Assembly (NCBI GenBank): GCA_000503195.1
Contig: AYSC01000033.1
Location: 1 to 47,088, forward strand
Direction: 5' to 3'
DNA length: 47,088 nucleotides
Source: Blastomonas sp. CACIA14H2
GTDB lineage: Bacteria > Pseudomonadota > Alphaproteobacteria > Sphingomonadales > Sphingomonadaceae
The position numbers were made by a program, and so were the translations under genes. Positions 7,388-15,490 of this stretch are shown piece after piece (position 1 is the stretch's first letter; every line of letters begins with the position of its first letter). Under the pieces are notes generated by a model, which saw nothing but the letters and a program-made list of their open reading frames with translations, was not told where the DNA came from and ran no database searches.

Positions 7388-9247
7388 TCAATCGAAAAAC
7401 TTGACCTTGGCCGCGCGCGAGACCGGCTCGCTGGCGTCCATCGGTTCATTGGAAAGTGCGTGCAGGATCGCCCAGGCGATATCGGCATGGCCGACCTCGC
7501 CATTGCGCTTGGCGGTATAGGTGACCTGCTTGCCCGAGCCGGTCAGGGTGGGGCGGATAGCCATGAACGCGGCCTGGACGTCGCTCCAACCGGCGTCGAA
7601 CTCGATGCGGCGGTTGCGAAAGACATTCTGGCCCTTCATCACCAGCGCGCCCTTGACCGCGACCGAATAGTTGATCCGGCGTGCGGTCGGAAACCATTTG
7701 AGCACCAGCTGCAGCACTGCCTCACCGCTGCCAGTGGTATCGATCGCGATGTCTTCGACATTGTACCGCTGGGCGACCTTGCGGATTTCGTCGGCCTGGC
7801 CCTGGAAGTCGATGCCGTTGAAGCGCATCTTCTCGAGCACGCGGAACTTGCCGCCCGGCTTTTCCGGTGGCGCGATCACGGCGAGCGCTGCATCGTCCCG
7901 ACCCTGCTTGTTCGGGTCATAGCCCAGCCATACGCGCTTTTCGCCAAAGGGGCGCAGGCCAGGCATGCCGATCAGCTCGGGCTTGAAATCGCGCCACTGG
8001 TGGAAACTGTCGACCCGCGCCGGGCCGATCAGCGCGAACGGGAAGCTCGACTGCGCATCGTCGATTTCCTCGCATTCGAACAGGTTGCGGAACGAGTCTT
8101 CCGAATATTCCTTCCGCAGCTGCTCGATATCGACCAGGTCGCCCAGGCCGCGCTTCACCGCGTCATGGATGGTGAGGATCTGCTGCCAGCTGCCATCGGG
8201 CATGATCGCGCCATCGCGCAGGTTCTTGAGCGACAGGTCGAACGGTCGCTGATCGCCCTTCGTGCGGCCCCGGTTCCAATCCTCGCCCGACCAGAAGGCA
8301 TAGCTCTCATGGGTCTTGGTCGATGCGGATGAGAAATAGGTCTTGGTATAGATGCTGTGCGTCGCCATGGCGCTGGCGACCTTGTTGAGCTCGGCAAAAC
8401 CGCCGACCCATGAGAACTCGTCGAAATAGAAATCGCCGCTCTCGCCCTGGGCAGTCGCGCTGTTGGTCGAAAGCGGATAGAGGCCGACCGAGTCCAGCGA
8501 TGGCCCGTCATCACCGTGCAAGCCGGTGAAGTCGAGCATGATGATCTTGCCCTTGAGCTCGATGCCGGTGACGCGCCGAACCCAGTTGGTGATCTCGCGC
8601 CGGAACTTGAGCGCCTGGCGCTCCGAGGCCGACAGGAAAATCTGGTTGCGGGGCTGTTCGCCCGCGATCACCTTTTCCGCGATCTTGGCCAATGCCTCTC
8701 GCGCGAAATACCAGGTCGCGCCGACTTGGCGGCTTTTCCGGATCTTGCGGGTGCGCTGGTGCCGCTGTTCCCACCAGGCTTCCTGATACTCGAAATTGCG
8801 ATCGTGAAAGTCGTCGAGCAGGGCCTGCCACTGCTCCAGGGTCAGGCAGTTCTTGCGCTTCTCGGCGCGCTTCGCCTTCGCCTTGTCGTCGTTTCGCCGT
8901 TCGATATTGGGGTTGAGGTCGGTCTCGCGGCCGTCATCGCCGCCGAACTTGCGGACCCGCGCCATGCGCTCGATCTGCCGCCCCAGCAGGTCGATTTCCT
9001 TGAAATCCTTCCCCGATTTGTTCTCCTTTGCGATCAGGGTGAGGTAGCGTTCCTGGAGCCCATCCTCCATGCGCACCACAACCGGCGCATCGTCCCATTT
9101 GTCGCGGGTTTTCCAGCTGGCGATGGTGGCGTATTTGACCGCCAGCTCGTTGGAAATCTGCTGCATCGACCAGCCACGCCAATAGAGCGAGCGCGCGGCG
9201 CGGCGCGCGTCGAACGGGGTGGTGGGAAGGGCAGCAAGGATCGCCAT
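7388..9247 (-). CDS. P: Terminase ATPase subunit (P2 gpP-like)
   Basis: A 619-residue large terminase subunit. The N-terminus carries a helix-turn-helix typical of gpP (ARSLYWRGWSMQQIS, then KYATIASWKTRDKW). A Walker A-like block follows (KSRQVGATWYFAREAL), then an acidic Walker B-like block (GDFYFDEFSWV) and a C-terminal RNase-H-like stretch (IDTTGSGEA). It powers DNA packaging with the small endonuclease subunit encoded at 11487-12245. ATG 9247 with GGAAAGG 5 bases upstream is preferred over ATG 9277, which lacks a ribosome binding site. It is divergent from the scaffold gene, and the 171-base gap between them contains a dyad that may control both directions. Confidence 0.93.
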   Translation of the reverse strand: MAILAALPTTPFDARRAARSLYWRGWSMQQISNELAVKYATIASWKTRDKWDDAPVVVRMEDGLQERYLTLIAKENKSGKDFKEIDLLGRQIERMARVRKFGGDDGRETDLNPNIERRNDDKAKAKRAEKRKNCLTLEQWQALLDDFHDRNFEYQEAWWEQRHQRTRKIRKSRQVGATWYFAREALAKIAEKVIAGEQPRNQIFLSASERQALKFRREITNWVRRVTGIELKGKIIMLDFTGLHGDDGPSLDSVGLYPLSTNSATAQGESGDFYFDEFSWVGGFAELNKVASAMATHSIYTKTYFSSASTKTHESYAFWSGEDWNRGRTKGDQRPFDLSLKNLRDGAIMPDGSWQQILTIHDAVKRGLGDLVDIEQLRKEYSEDSFRNLFECEEIDDAQSSFPFALIGPARVDSFHQWRDFKPELIGMPGLRPFGEKRVWLGYDPNKQGRDDAALAVIAPPEKPGGKFRVLEKMRFNGIDFQGQADEIRKVAQRYNVEDIAIDTTGSGEAVLQLVLKWFPTARRINYSVAVKGALVMKGQNVFRNRRIEFDAGWSDVQAAFMAIRPTLTGSGKQVTYTAKRNGEVGHADIAWAILHALSNEPMDASEPVSRAAKVKFFD

Positions 9248-9296
9248 GACGGCCTTTCCATGCCCTGCAAGCGCCATACCGCGCGCGCCCGCCTGA

Positions 9297-9317
9297 TTGT
9301 TATCACGCCGGTAACAA
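9297..9317. promoter_or_regulatory. Putative Ogr-type late activator site 1
   Basis: A perfect dyad TTGTTA-N9-TAACAA lies between the divergent terminase (start 9247) and scaffold (start 9419) genes. The same dyad with one changed base occurs at 15425 and 21325. P2 late promoters carry a TGT...ACA dyad about 55 bases upstream of the start, bound by the zinc protein Ogr; this phage encodes an Ogr homologue at 32723-33058. Centred at 9307, the site would place a rightward start near 9362, leaving a short leader for the scaffold gene. Confidence 0.65.
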
Positions 9318-9418
9318 CGGCTGCCCGTTGCATGATGTGGCCATTTTCAGCCCCAAGGGTGGCAATTCCGCCGGGCATCTCACGACACCTGGCAACACCG
9401 CGAAACGGAGCCGTCCCG

Positions 9419-10276
9419 ATGTCGACCATGAAGTTCAAGCGCACCAAAGCCTATTGCCTGGCAACCGCCGGCAGCACCGTCGATGGCCGCGTGATCGATG
9501 ACAAGATGCTCGACGAAATGGCGAAGAGCTATGATCCGAAGACCTATGCGGCGCGCCTCAACATCGAGCATATTCGCGGCGTCACCGGTGACGCCCCCTT
9601 CCGCAGCTATGGCGATGTGGTGTCGCTTTCGGTCGGCCAGGTCCAGGTCAACCTCAACGGCCAGATCGAGACGCGCAAGGCCCTGTTCGGCGACTTCGAC
9701 GTGCTCGAAGATGCCATCAAGCTGAATTCGCAGGGCCAGAAGCTCTATCCCTCGGTCGAGATCGAACCCAATTTCGGCGGCAAGGGCTTCGCGTACCTGA
9801 TGGGCGTTGCGCTCACCGACAGCCCCGCCGCCATCGCGACCGAGCGACTGCAGTTCAACCGCGCCGCGCCCGGCTCGATCGTCCTCAACGGCGAAACCCC
9901 GCTTGCGCTGGAGCTCGCCGACGAAAAGGGCACCACCACCGAGGCGGGGCAGGGCTTCCTCTCTGGCCTGCAGGGCATTCTCGACGGCTTCGCCGCGAAG
10001 TTCACCAGCAAGCCCACCGATCCCAAGCCCGCCGAGCCTGCGCAGCAGCAGGTTGCCCAGGGCTTCGACATGCAGGCTTTCTCGGCACTGTTCACCGGTT
10101 TCGCCAAGACGGTGGAAGGTGCGCTGCAGTCCCAGGCGGCGGCCCAGCGCGAGGAAATGGACCAGCTCGCCCTCAAGTTCGCGGCGCTCGACAAGCGCGT
10201 CGAGAGCACCCCCGCGCCTGGTCAGCAGCAGCGCCCGCAGGCCAATGGCAGCAACTTCGCTCGCACCGATTGCTGA
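9419..10276 (+). CDS. O: Capsid scaffold/protease (P2 gpO-like)
   Basis: A 285-residue gpO homologue. The N-terminal half is the serine protease that matures the capsid. Asp22, His51 (in NIEHIRG) and Ser112 (in LYPSVEI) fall at spacings close to those of the P2 gpO triad. After a variable linker, the C-terminal part (about 230-270) is a charged helix suited to scaffolding. The start is ATG 9419, with GGAG 8 bases upstream; the frame is also open upstream, but the sequence there is antisense to the terminase gene. It is the first gene of the rightward head operon and probably depends on the dyad at 9297-9317. Confidence 0.92.
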   Translation: MSTMKFKRTKAYCLATAGSTVDGRVIDDKMLDEMAKSYDPKTYAARLNIEHIRGVTGDAPFRSYGDVVSLSVGQVQVNLNGQIETRKALFGDFDVLEDAIKLNSQGQKLYPSVEIEPNFGGKGFAYLMGVALTDSPAAIATERLQFNRAAPGSIVLNGETPLALELADEKGTTTEAGQGFLSGLQGILDGFAAKFTSKPTDPKPAEPAQQQVAQGFDMQAFSALFTGFAKTVEGALQSQAAAQREEMDQLALKFAALDKRVESTPAPGQQQRPQANGSNFARTDC

Positions 10277-10336
10277 TCGGATAGCACTCCCTACCCCCGC
10301 GCCGACAACCGCCCCCAGGGCAAATCAAGGATCGAA

Positions 10337-11401
10337 ATGATGCGCAACGAAACCCGCCTCCTCTTCAACGCCTATGTATCGCAGATCGCGCTGATCAACG
10401 GCGTCAGCGAAGACGCGGTCAGCAAGAACTTCACCGTCGCGCCGGTGGTCGAGCAGCGCCTCGAAGAGGTGATGAAGGAGACCAGCGAATTCCTTCAGCT
10501 TATCCAGATCGTGCCGGTTACCCAGCAGAAGGGGCAGAAGGTCGGCGTCGGCGTCACGCGCCCGCTCGCTGGCCGTGTTAACACCGCCGGCGGCAGCCGC
10601 CGCAATCCCACCGACCCGACCGATACCGCCGACAAGGGCCAGTATATCTGCGAGCAGACCAACTTCGATCACGCGATCTCCTATGCGAAGATCGACGCCT
10701 GGCGTCATCGCCCGGAGTTCCAGACCCTGATCCGCGATTCCATCCTGCGCCAGCAGGGCCGTGATCACATCATGATTGGTTGGAATGGCAACTCGGCCGA
10801 GGTCGAGACCGATCTGGTCGATAACCCCAAGCTGCAGGACGTCAACGAAGGCTGGCTGCACAAGATCCGCACCAATGCCCCGGCGCGAGTTCTCAGCGAT
10901 GGCGCGCTGACCGTGAACCCTCTCAAGGCTATCTATGTCGATGCCGATGGCGAGGTGGGCACCGATGTCGATTACAAATCGCTCGATGCCCTGGTCTATG
11001 ACGCGGTCGAGCTGATCGACGAATGGCACCGCGACGATACCGAGCTGGTGGTCATCGTCGGGCGCGATCTTGTCCATGACAAGTATTTCTCGATCATCAA
11101 CAATGCTGGCAGCACTGCCACCGAGGTTGAGGCGATGGATCGCATCATCCGCTCGCAAAAGCAGATGGGCGGCCTGCCGGCGGTGCGCGTGCCGTTCTTC
11201 CCGGCCAACTCGCTGCTCATCACCCGGCTCGATAATCTTTCGATCTACATCCAGGAGGGCACCCGCCGCCGCACGGTGAAGGAAGAGCCCGAGTACGATC
11301 GGATCGCCAACTACGAGAGCGTCAACGAAGCCTATGTCGTCGAGGACTATGGCATGTGCGCTTTTGTCGAGAACATCGTGATCGGCAAGAAGCCCGACTG
11401 A
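10337..11401 (+). CDS. N: Major capsid protein (P2 gpN-like)
   Basis: A 354-residue major capsid precursor, nearly the length of P2 gpN. Typical features are the N-terminal segment rich in Glu/Val that is removed on maturation, the VGVGVTRPLAGR block and the conserved end FVENIVIGKKP. It forms the icosahedral shell around the gpO scaffold. The start is ATG 10337, immediately followed by a second ATG, with AAGGA upstream. After its stop, a short GGGG/CCCC hairpin in the 85-base gap before M may limit read-through from this highly expressed gene. Confidence 0.94.
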   Translation: MMRNETRLLFNAYVSQIALINGVSEDAVSKNFTVAPVVEQRLEEVMKETSEFLQLIQIVPVTQQKGQKVGVGVTRPLAGRVNTAGGSRRNPTDPTDTADKGQYICEQTNFDHAISYAKIDAWRHRPEFQTLIRDSILRQQGRDHIMIGWNGNSAEVETDLVDNPKLQDVNEGWLHKIRTNAPARVLSDGALTVNPLKAIYVDADGEVGTDVDYKSLDALVYDAVELIDEWHRDDTELVVIVGRDLVHDKYFSIINNAGSTATEVEAMDRIIRSQKQMGGLPAVRVPFFPANSLLITRLDNLSIYIQEGTRRRTVKEEPEYDRIANYESVNEAYVVEDYGMCAFVENIVIGKKPD

Positions 11402-11486
11402 TCCCAGCAGGGTCGCCGGAGCCTGACGGACAGGTCGAGCGGGGTGAAAGGCCCCCACCAATTTCTCCCCCATACCAGGATGAGCC

Positions 11487-12245
11487 ATGACAAGCCTTGC
11501 CCGCCGCCATCGTGAACGCGCTCTCGCTGCCCAAGCTGGGAAATCGGTCGCTGGTACTGTCGAAGCTGGCCAGGCCGTCGCCATGCCGGAAACCGGCGAG
11601 GTCGCCAGCGAATATCGCGCACTCTACGCAGTGCTGCAGGACAATCTCCGCTCGCTCTCCGACATCCAGTCGATCGAGGGTCGCAATCCGATCAAGCGCG
11701 AGATGGCCGAAACCTTCCGGGCATGGGTCGATGGCGCGCTCGCCGCCGGTGCCGATGGCAACGCCGCCCAGGATGAGATCGTCGCGCAGATGATGGTCTG
11801 GGCAATCGACTATCGCGATTTCGAACGCGCGCTGGATATCGGCGAGCACGTGCTGCGCTTCGGCATCAAGCTGCCCGAGCGCTATCTCCGCACGCCCGCC
11901 TGCCTGCTCGCCGAAGACATCGCCACCGCCGTGCTGGCCGAGCCGGAACTCGCCACGCTCGAGCAGATCGTGCGCCTGGCGCGGCTGACCGGCAGCTATG
12001 ACATGCCCGATCAGGCTCGCGCCAAGCTGCTCAAGGCCATGGGCCGCGCCTTCGCCAAGGCAGCCGAGGAATTCGATCCCGAGGCAGACAGCGCGCCCGC
12101 TGGCGGCAAGCCAGCGCTGCTGCACGCCGCGCTCGATGCCTACAAGCGCGCGCTGCAGCTCAACAACTCCATCGGGGTGAAGAAGGATATCGAGCGCCTC
12201 GAGCGCCTGGTCGCGCCACCCGCTGGCGAAACCGGACAGGATTGA
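11487..12245 (+). CDS. M: Terminase endonuclease subunit (P2 gpM-like)
   Basis: A 252-residue small terminase subunit. In P2, gpM cuts the cos site and works with gpP to start packaging. The central region (MMVWAIDYRDFERALDIGEHVL and the following LPERYLRTPACLLAEDIATA) is characteristic of the family. The end is extended by a helical stretch with a TPR-like look (LHAALDAYKRALQLNN). The start ATG 11487 has AGGA 6 bases upstream. It follows the capsid gene in the standard order. Confidence 0.9.
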   Translation: MTSLARRHRERALAAQAGKSVAGTVEAGQAVAMPETGEVASEYRALYAVLQDNLRSLSDIQSIEGRNPIKREMAETFRAWVDGALAAGADGNAAQDEIVAQMMVWAIDYRDFERALDIGEHVLRFGIKLPERYLRTPACLLAEDIATAVLAEPELATLEQIVRLARLTGSYDMPDQARAKLLKAMGRAFAKAAEEFDPEADSAPAGGKPALLHAALDAYKRALQLNNSIGVKKDIERLERLVAPPAGETGQD

Positions 12246-12268
12246 AGGATCGGCCCACGCCGCTCGGG

Positions 12269-12298
12269 GGGCGGATCATCTCTGGCCAGGGTCCGCCC
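12269..12298 (+). other. Intercistronic hairpin between M and L
   Basis: GGGCGGA (12269-12275) pairs with TCCGCCC (12292-12298) around a 16-base loop in the 120-base gap between M and L. With no T-run it is more likely an attenuating or mRNA-stabilising hairpin than a full terminator. Confidence 0.35.
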
Positions 12299-12365
12299 AT
12301 AAGCCAAAGGCGATCCTCACCCCCCGTAAAGCGGCGCACGGCATCAGAGCAGAAAGGCCAGCGCA

Positions 12366-12860
12366 GTGTCAGGTTTCATCACCACGCCGCCCGCACCGGC
12401 CTCTCCCGCTGACAGCTCGGTCAGCGTCGATGACTGGTTTCCCGCGATCGACGTGAACGATGTGCGCGACAAGCTGCGCATCGGCGAGGGCGTGGTCACC
12501 CATGAACGCCTGGTCGGGGCGATCGAGGGCGCGATCATCACGGCGCTGCGGCATCTGCATGACTGGCGCAGCGCCTGGGCTGCGAGCGGCGCGGATGATC
12601 TGGCGGCGATCGATGATGTCAGCATCGGCGGTCGCAAGCGCTCGGTGGTCATTTGGGAGCGCATCATCCGCTATTACGCCGCTGCCGAGATCGCTGACAC
12701 GCATCGCGATCTGGTCGCGACCGATCAGGCGAACATCCGCGGCGAGAACGAACGCCTCACCGCCGACGATTACCGCCGCATGGCGCACAACGCGGTCAGC
12801 GATCTGCTCTCGATCGGCGCCGACAAGCCGGTACCCCGCAACCGGGTGTCGCTGCTGTGA
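12366..12860 (+). CDS. L: Head completion/stabilisation protein (P2 gpL-like)
   Basis: A 164-residue gpL homologue that closes the filled head before tail joining. The family pattern is visible in the N-terminal DDWFPAIDVNDVRDKLRI, the WERIIRYYAAAEIADTHRDL helix and the ending with NRVSLL. It starts with GTG at 12366 after a purine-rich stretch (GAAAGG). Its stop overlaps the GTG start of gene X, so the two are translationally coupled. Confidence 0.9.
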   Translation: MSGFITTPPAPASPADSSVSVDDWFPAIDVNDVRDKLRIGEGVVTHERLVGAIEGAIITALRHLHDWRSAWAASGADDLAAIDDVSIGGRKRSVVIWERIIRYYAAAEIADTHRDLVATDQANIRGENERLTADDYRRMAHNAVSDLLSIGADKPVPRNRVSLL

Positions 12861-13069
12861 CCGTCGCTACGGCCCTGGCAGGGGAAACCCTCGACGCCAT
12901 CTGCTGGCGCGTGCTGGGCCGCACCCAGGGCGTCACCGAGCAAACTTATGCGCTTAACCCCGGCCTTGCCGCCGCCGGTCCCCAGCTTGCCGAAGGCACT
13001 CAGGTGCTGCTGCCCGACATCACCAAGACCGCGCCCGCGATGCGCGAGACCGTCAAGCTATGGGACTGA
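12857..13069 (+). CDS. X: Tail protein X (P2 gpX-like)
   Basis: A 70-residue protein with a LysM-like fold, as expected for gpX, a small essential tail component. The block ETLDAICWRVLGRTQGVTEQTYALNPGLA and the later GTQVLLPD are typical. It starts with a GTG that overlaps the stop of L (GTGA). The next gene starts just before or just after its stop codon. Confidence 0.88.
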   Translation: MTVATALAGETLDAICWRVLGRTQGVTEQTYALNPGLAAAGPQLAEGTQVLLPDITKTAPAMRETVKLWD

Positions 13070-13413
13070 CTATGGTACATGCCCCCGCCCTGATTTCGGC
13101 AATCGTCACGCTGATGGCGACGCTGGGTGTCGGCCTCAAGTTCGCCTGGAACAAGTATGATGCCTGGCGCATCGAGCGCCAGCAGGCGGCCTTGCGCGAG
13201 GCCGAAAAGCTCGAGGAGCGTTTCCGCCGGATCGAGAATGCTCTCAAGGAATGCGAGGAGCGCGAAGAGAGGGGCGACAAGCGCCGCGCCAAGATGTGGA
13301 CCATCATCCAGCTGCTGCTCGACGCCATGGAAGGCCTCGATCCGGGGCATCGCACGCTCCAGCGGGCAAAGCATCTGCTCGAGGAAATGCGCTTGGAGGA
13401 GGCCACGTCATGA
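13060..13413 (+). CDS. Small membrane protein with charged coiled coil (spanin-like)
   Basis: A 117-residue protein with one N-terminal transmembrane segment (about residues 8-26). A long, highly charged helix follows, rich in Glu, Arg and Lys (about 36-115), and probably forms a coiled coil. It sits between gpX and the endolysin, in the lysis region. One TM plus a coiled coil is the design of inner-membrane spanins such as P2 LysB, so that is my best guess. I see no matching outer lipoprotein gene, and a holin-accessory role is possible. The start may be ATG 13060, overlapping X, or ATG 13072. Its stop overlaps the ATG of the endolysin. Confidence 0.6.
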   Translation: MGLTMVHAPALISAIVTLMATLGVGLKFAWNKYDAWRIERQQAALREAEKLEERFRRIENALKECEEREERGDKRRAKMWTIIQLLLDAMEGLDPGHRTLQRAKHLLEEMRLEEATS

Positions 13414-14138
13414 CCACCACCGCCGACCAGATCGTTGCCCTGTTGCGGCCCGCCGCGCCCGCCAACCAGTTTGCGCAGGCCGAGGTCGACCTGATCGACC
13501 AGCTCGCCGCCAGCTGGGACCGCCGCCGCGCGCCTGCTGCGCCCGCGCCGATCGCCAAGATCGGCCTGTCACCGCAGGATTACGCTGCCGCTGCTGCTGT
13601 GCTGGGCTGCACCGTCGCACAGATCCGCGCCGTCGACGAAGTCGAAAGCAAGGGCGGCGGGTTCCTGCCCGATGGTCGCCCGAAAATCCTGTTTGAAGCG
13701 CACTGGTTCGATGAATTCACCGATGGGCGGTTCCGGGCCAGCCACCCTAATCTTTCCAGCGTTCGGTGGAACAGATCACTTTATGTCGGCGGGGCAGGGG
13801 AGTGGGACCGACTCAACCGGGCGATTGCGCTTGATGCCACTGCCGCCCTCAAGTCCGCCTCGGCAGGCCGCTACCAGATCATGGGATTCAACCATGCCGC
13901 TGCAGGCTATGCGACCGTCGAGAAATTCTGGGATGCCATGCGCCGCAGCGAGCGTGATCATCTCGACGCCTTTGTGGCGTTCATCCAGAGCAAGAAGCTG
14001 GTGGACGAGGTCCGGCAGATCAGCAACCGTCATGCTGACAACATCCCCTTTTCAGAAGCCTATAACGGATCCGGATTTCGCAAGAACGGGCACCACATCA
14101 AGATCGCCAAGGCGCACGCAAAATGGAGCGCACGATGA
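13410..14138 (+). CDS. Endolysin, N-acetylmuramidase domain
   Basis: A 242-residue lysis enzyme. After a linker-like N-terminus (about 1-50) the rest matches the N-acetylmuramidase family found in many phages. Blocks seen are AVDEVESKGGGFLPDGRP with the likely catalytic Glu, ILFEAHWFDEFTDGRF, SASAGRYQIMGFNH and the ending NGSGFRKNGHHIKIAKAHAKW. It cleaves peptidoglycan glycan strands at the end of the lytic cycle. There is no signal peptide, so export must rely on a holin. The start ATG 13410 has a strong GGAGGAGG site and overlaps the previous stop; the next gene overlaps its end. Confidence 0.88.
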   Translation: MTTTADQIVALLRPAAPANQFAQAEVDLIDQLAASWDRRRAPAAPAPIAKIGLSPQDYAAAAAVLGCTVAQIRAVDEVESKGGGFLPDGRPKILFEAHWFDEFTDGRFRASHPNLSSVRWNRSLYVGGAGEWDRLNRAIALDATAALKSASAGRYQIMGFNHAAAGYATVEKFWDAMRRSERDHLDAFVAFIQSKKLVDEVRQISNRHADNIPFSEAYNGSGFRKNGHHIKIAKAHAKWSAR

Positions 14139-14440
14139 CCACCATCATCGATCGCGAGGGGGACCGACGCGTTGTCACCTTCATCGCCGCTGGCTGCTTT
14201 CTGGTGCTGCTCGCCATCATCGCCGCCATGACGTTCGGCAAGCTGCCTGAATGGGCGGAATCGATCTTCTCGGCCATCGCCGGGGGCTTGGTGGTCAAGA
14301 TTGCCGACTGCCTCTCCGCCCTGATCGCCCTCTCGTCGGGCCGCTCGGTCGAGCGCCTGGGCGACCAGCTCGGTCATTCGATCCCGCCGCCGCGCCGCGA
14401 AGGCGACATGGCGCAGCTGCCGGATAGCGAGCCCGCATGA
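14135..14440 (+). CDS. Putative holin, two-TM protein
   Basis: A 101-residue protein with two hydrophobic segments (about 16-35 and 42-64), a charged N-terminus and a soluble, proline-rich C-terminus. Its size, topology and position directly after the endolysin gene make it the best holin candidate of the phage; sequence alone does not prove this. ATG 14135 has GGAG 7 bases upstream and overlaps the endolysin stop. An in-frame ATG 14123 is less likely. Confidence 0.65.
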   Translation: MTTIIDREGDRRVVTFIAAGCFLVLLAIIAAMTFGKLPEWAESIFSAIAGGLVVKIADCLSALIALSSGRSVERLGDQLGHSIPPPRREGDMAQLPDSEPA

Positions 14441-14940
14441 TCAAGCCTCAATCCCTGCGCGCCGCCCTTGTCGCGCTCCAGCCCAGTCTGGCGCGCGACC
14501 CGGACAAGCTGGTCATGTGGGTCGATCAGGGGACCATTCACTCTAACTCCACACCCGAGCTCGGCTTCGCCTATCGCTATCGCCTCAACGTGCTGCTGGT
14601 CGATTTTGCCGATGAGCCGAGCATCATCATGCTGGCGGTCACCAACTGGCTGCGCCAAAACCAGCCCGAGCGCGTGGTGCCTGGGCAGGCTGCCTTTGCG
14701 ATCGAGGTCGACATGATCGACAGCAATACCGTCGATCTCCAGCTGCAGATCCAACTCGATGAGAATGTGCTGGTGACTGCGCGTGAGAATGGCGGGTTCG
14801 ATCTTCAGCATCTGTCCGAACCGGTGCCTCTGTTCGACGATGACCTGCCCCTGATCGGCAGCGATGGAGAACCGGCCCCCGGTACCCCGCCGCTCGCCGA
14901 GATCGCCGACGAAGACGGGTCGCTGCCGCCCTGGCATTGA
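14437..14940 (+). CDS. R: Tail completion protein (P2 gpR-like)
   Basis: A 167-residue gpR homologue that helps finish the tail terminus so that it can join the head. The N-terminus (MIKPQSLRAALVALQPSL) and the central FAYRYRLNVLLVDFADEP block match the family, as does the later tryptophan-containing NWLRQNQPE. The C-terminal 30 residues are acidic and proline-rich. ATG overlaps the holin-like gene's stop, and gpS follows immediately, as in P2. Confidence 0.88.
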   Translation: MIKPQSLRAALVALQPSLARDPDKLVMWVDQGTIHSNSTPELGFAYRYRLNVLLVDFADEPSIIMLAVTNWLRQNQPERVVPGQAAFAIEVDMIDSNTVDLQLQIQLDENVLVTARENGGFDLQHLSEPVPLFDDDLPLIGSDGEPAPGTPPLAEIADEDGSLPPWH

Positions 14941-14942
14941 TC

Positions 14943-15416
14943 ATGGCCGATACCGATCTCACCCGCGTCGAAGACTGGCTGGATGGCTTCATGCTGCACC
15001 TGGAGCCGGGCGCTCGGCGCAAGCTGACCATGAAGATCGGCCAGTCGCTCCGCCGCTCCAACGCCCAGCGCATCGCCGCCAACAAGGAACCCGATGGCAA
15101 GGCCATGGCCCCGCGCCGCCCGCGCGTCGGCCCCGATGGCAAGCCGGTGCGCCGCAAGCGTATGTTCCGCCGCCTGCGCCTGGCGCGCAACATGCGGATC
15201 AAGGCGAAGCCCGACAGCGTCGAGCTCGATTTCGGCGGCGGCAACGCGCAGCGCATCGCCGAGGTTCACCATGATGGCCGCACCGATCGGGTCGGGCGCA
15301 CCCGCGCAGGGCGCACCATCCGCGCCCGCTATGAGGCACGCCGCCTGCTCGGTTTCGGCGGCGACGACATGGATGTGGTCCTGGAGGCGGTGACCGGGGC
15401 GCTCGCTTCGGACTGA
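14943..15416 (+). CDS. S: Tail completion protein (P2 gpS-like)
   Basis: A 157-residue protein of the phage virion morphogenesis family, the gpS partner of gpR in tail completion. The family hallmarks are an N-terminal helical part with LEPGARRKLTMKIGQSLRRSNAQRI, a very basic middle (RPRVGPDGKPVRRKRMF) and the RTIRARYEARRLLGF ending. The ATG at 14943 lies two bases after the gpR stop. It is the last gene before the first copy of the 46-bp late repeat. Confidence 0.88.
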   Translation: MADTDLTRVEDWLDGFMLHLEPGARRKLTMKIGQSLRRSNAQRIAANKEPDGKAMAPRRPRVGPDGKPVRRKRMFRRLRLARNMRIKAKPDSVELDFGGGNAQRIAEVHHDGRTDRVGRTRAGRTIRARYEARRLLGFGGDDMDVVLEAVTGALASD

Positions 15417-15422
15417 CGCGAG

Positions 15423-15468
15423 CGTTGTAATCGGCCCGGTAACAATCGCGCCCGCTGGCCTTTGGCCA
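15423..15468 (+). repeat. 46-bp exact repeat, copy 1 (late promoter region)
   Basis: Forty-six bases identical to 21323-21368, lying exactly 5900 bases apart in the same orientation. Both copies end a gene block and precede an operon (baseplate J here, sheath FI there). Each begins with the putative Ogr dyad and ends with a GGCCTTTGGCC palindrome. Confidence 0.95.
15425..15445 (+). promoter_or_regulatory. Putative Ogr-type late activator site 2
   Basis: TTGTAA-N9-TAACAA, the same dyad as at 9297-9317 with one changed base, lies upstream of the baseplate/fibre operon. If transcription starts about 55 bases from the centre (15435), as in P2, the mRNA would begin near 15490, almost at the ATG 15491 of gene J. 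Confidence 0.65.
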
Positions 15469-15490
15469 AGCCATCATGCTGCTGGCGTTC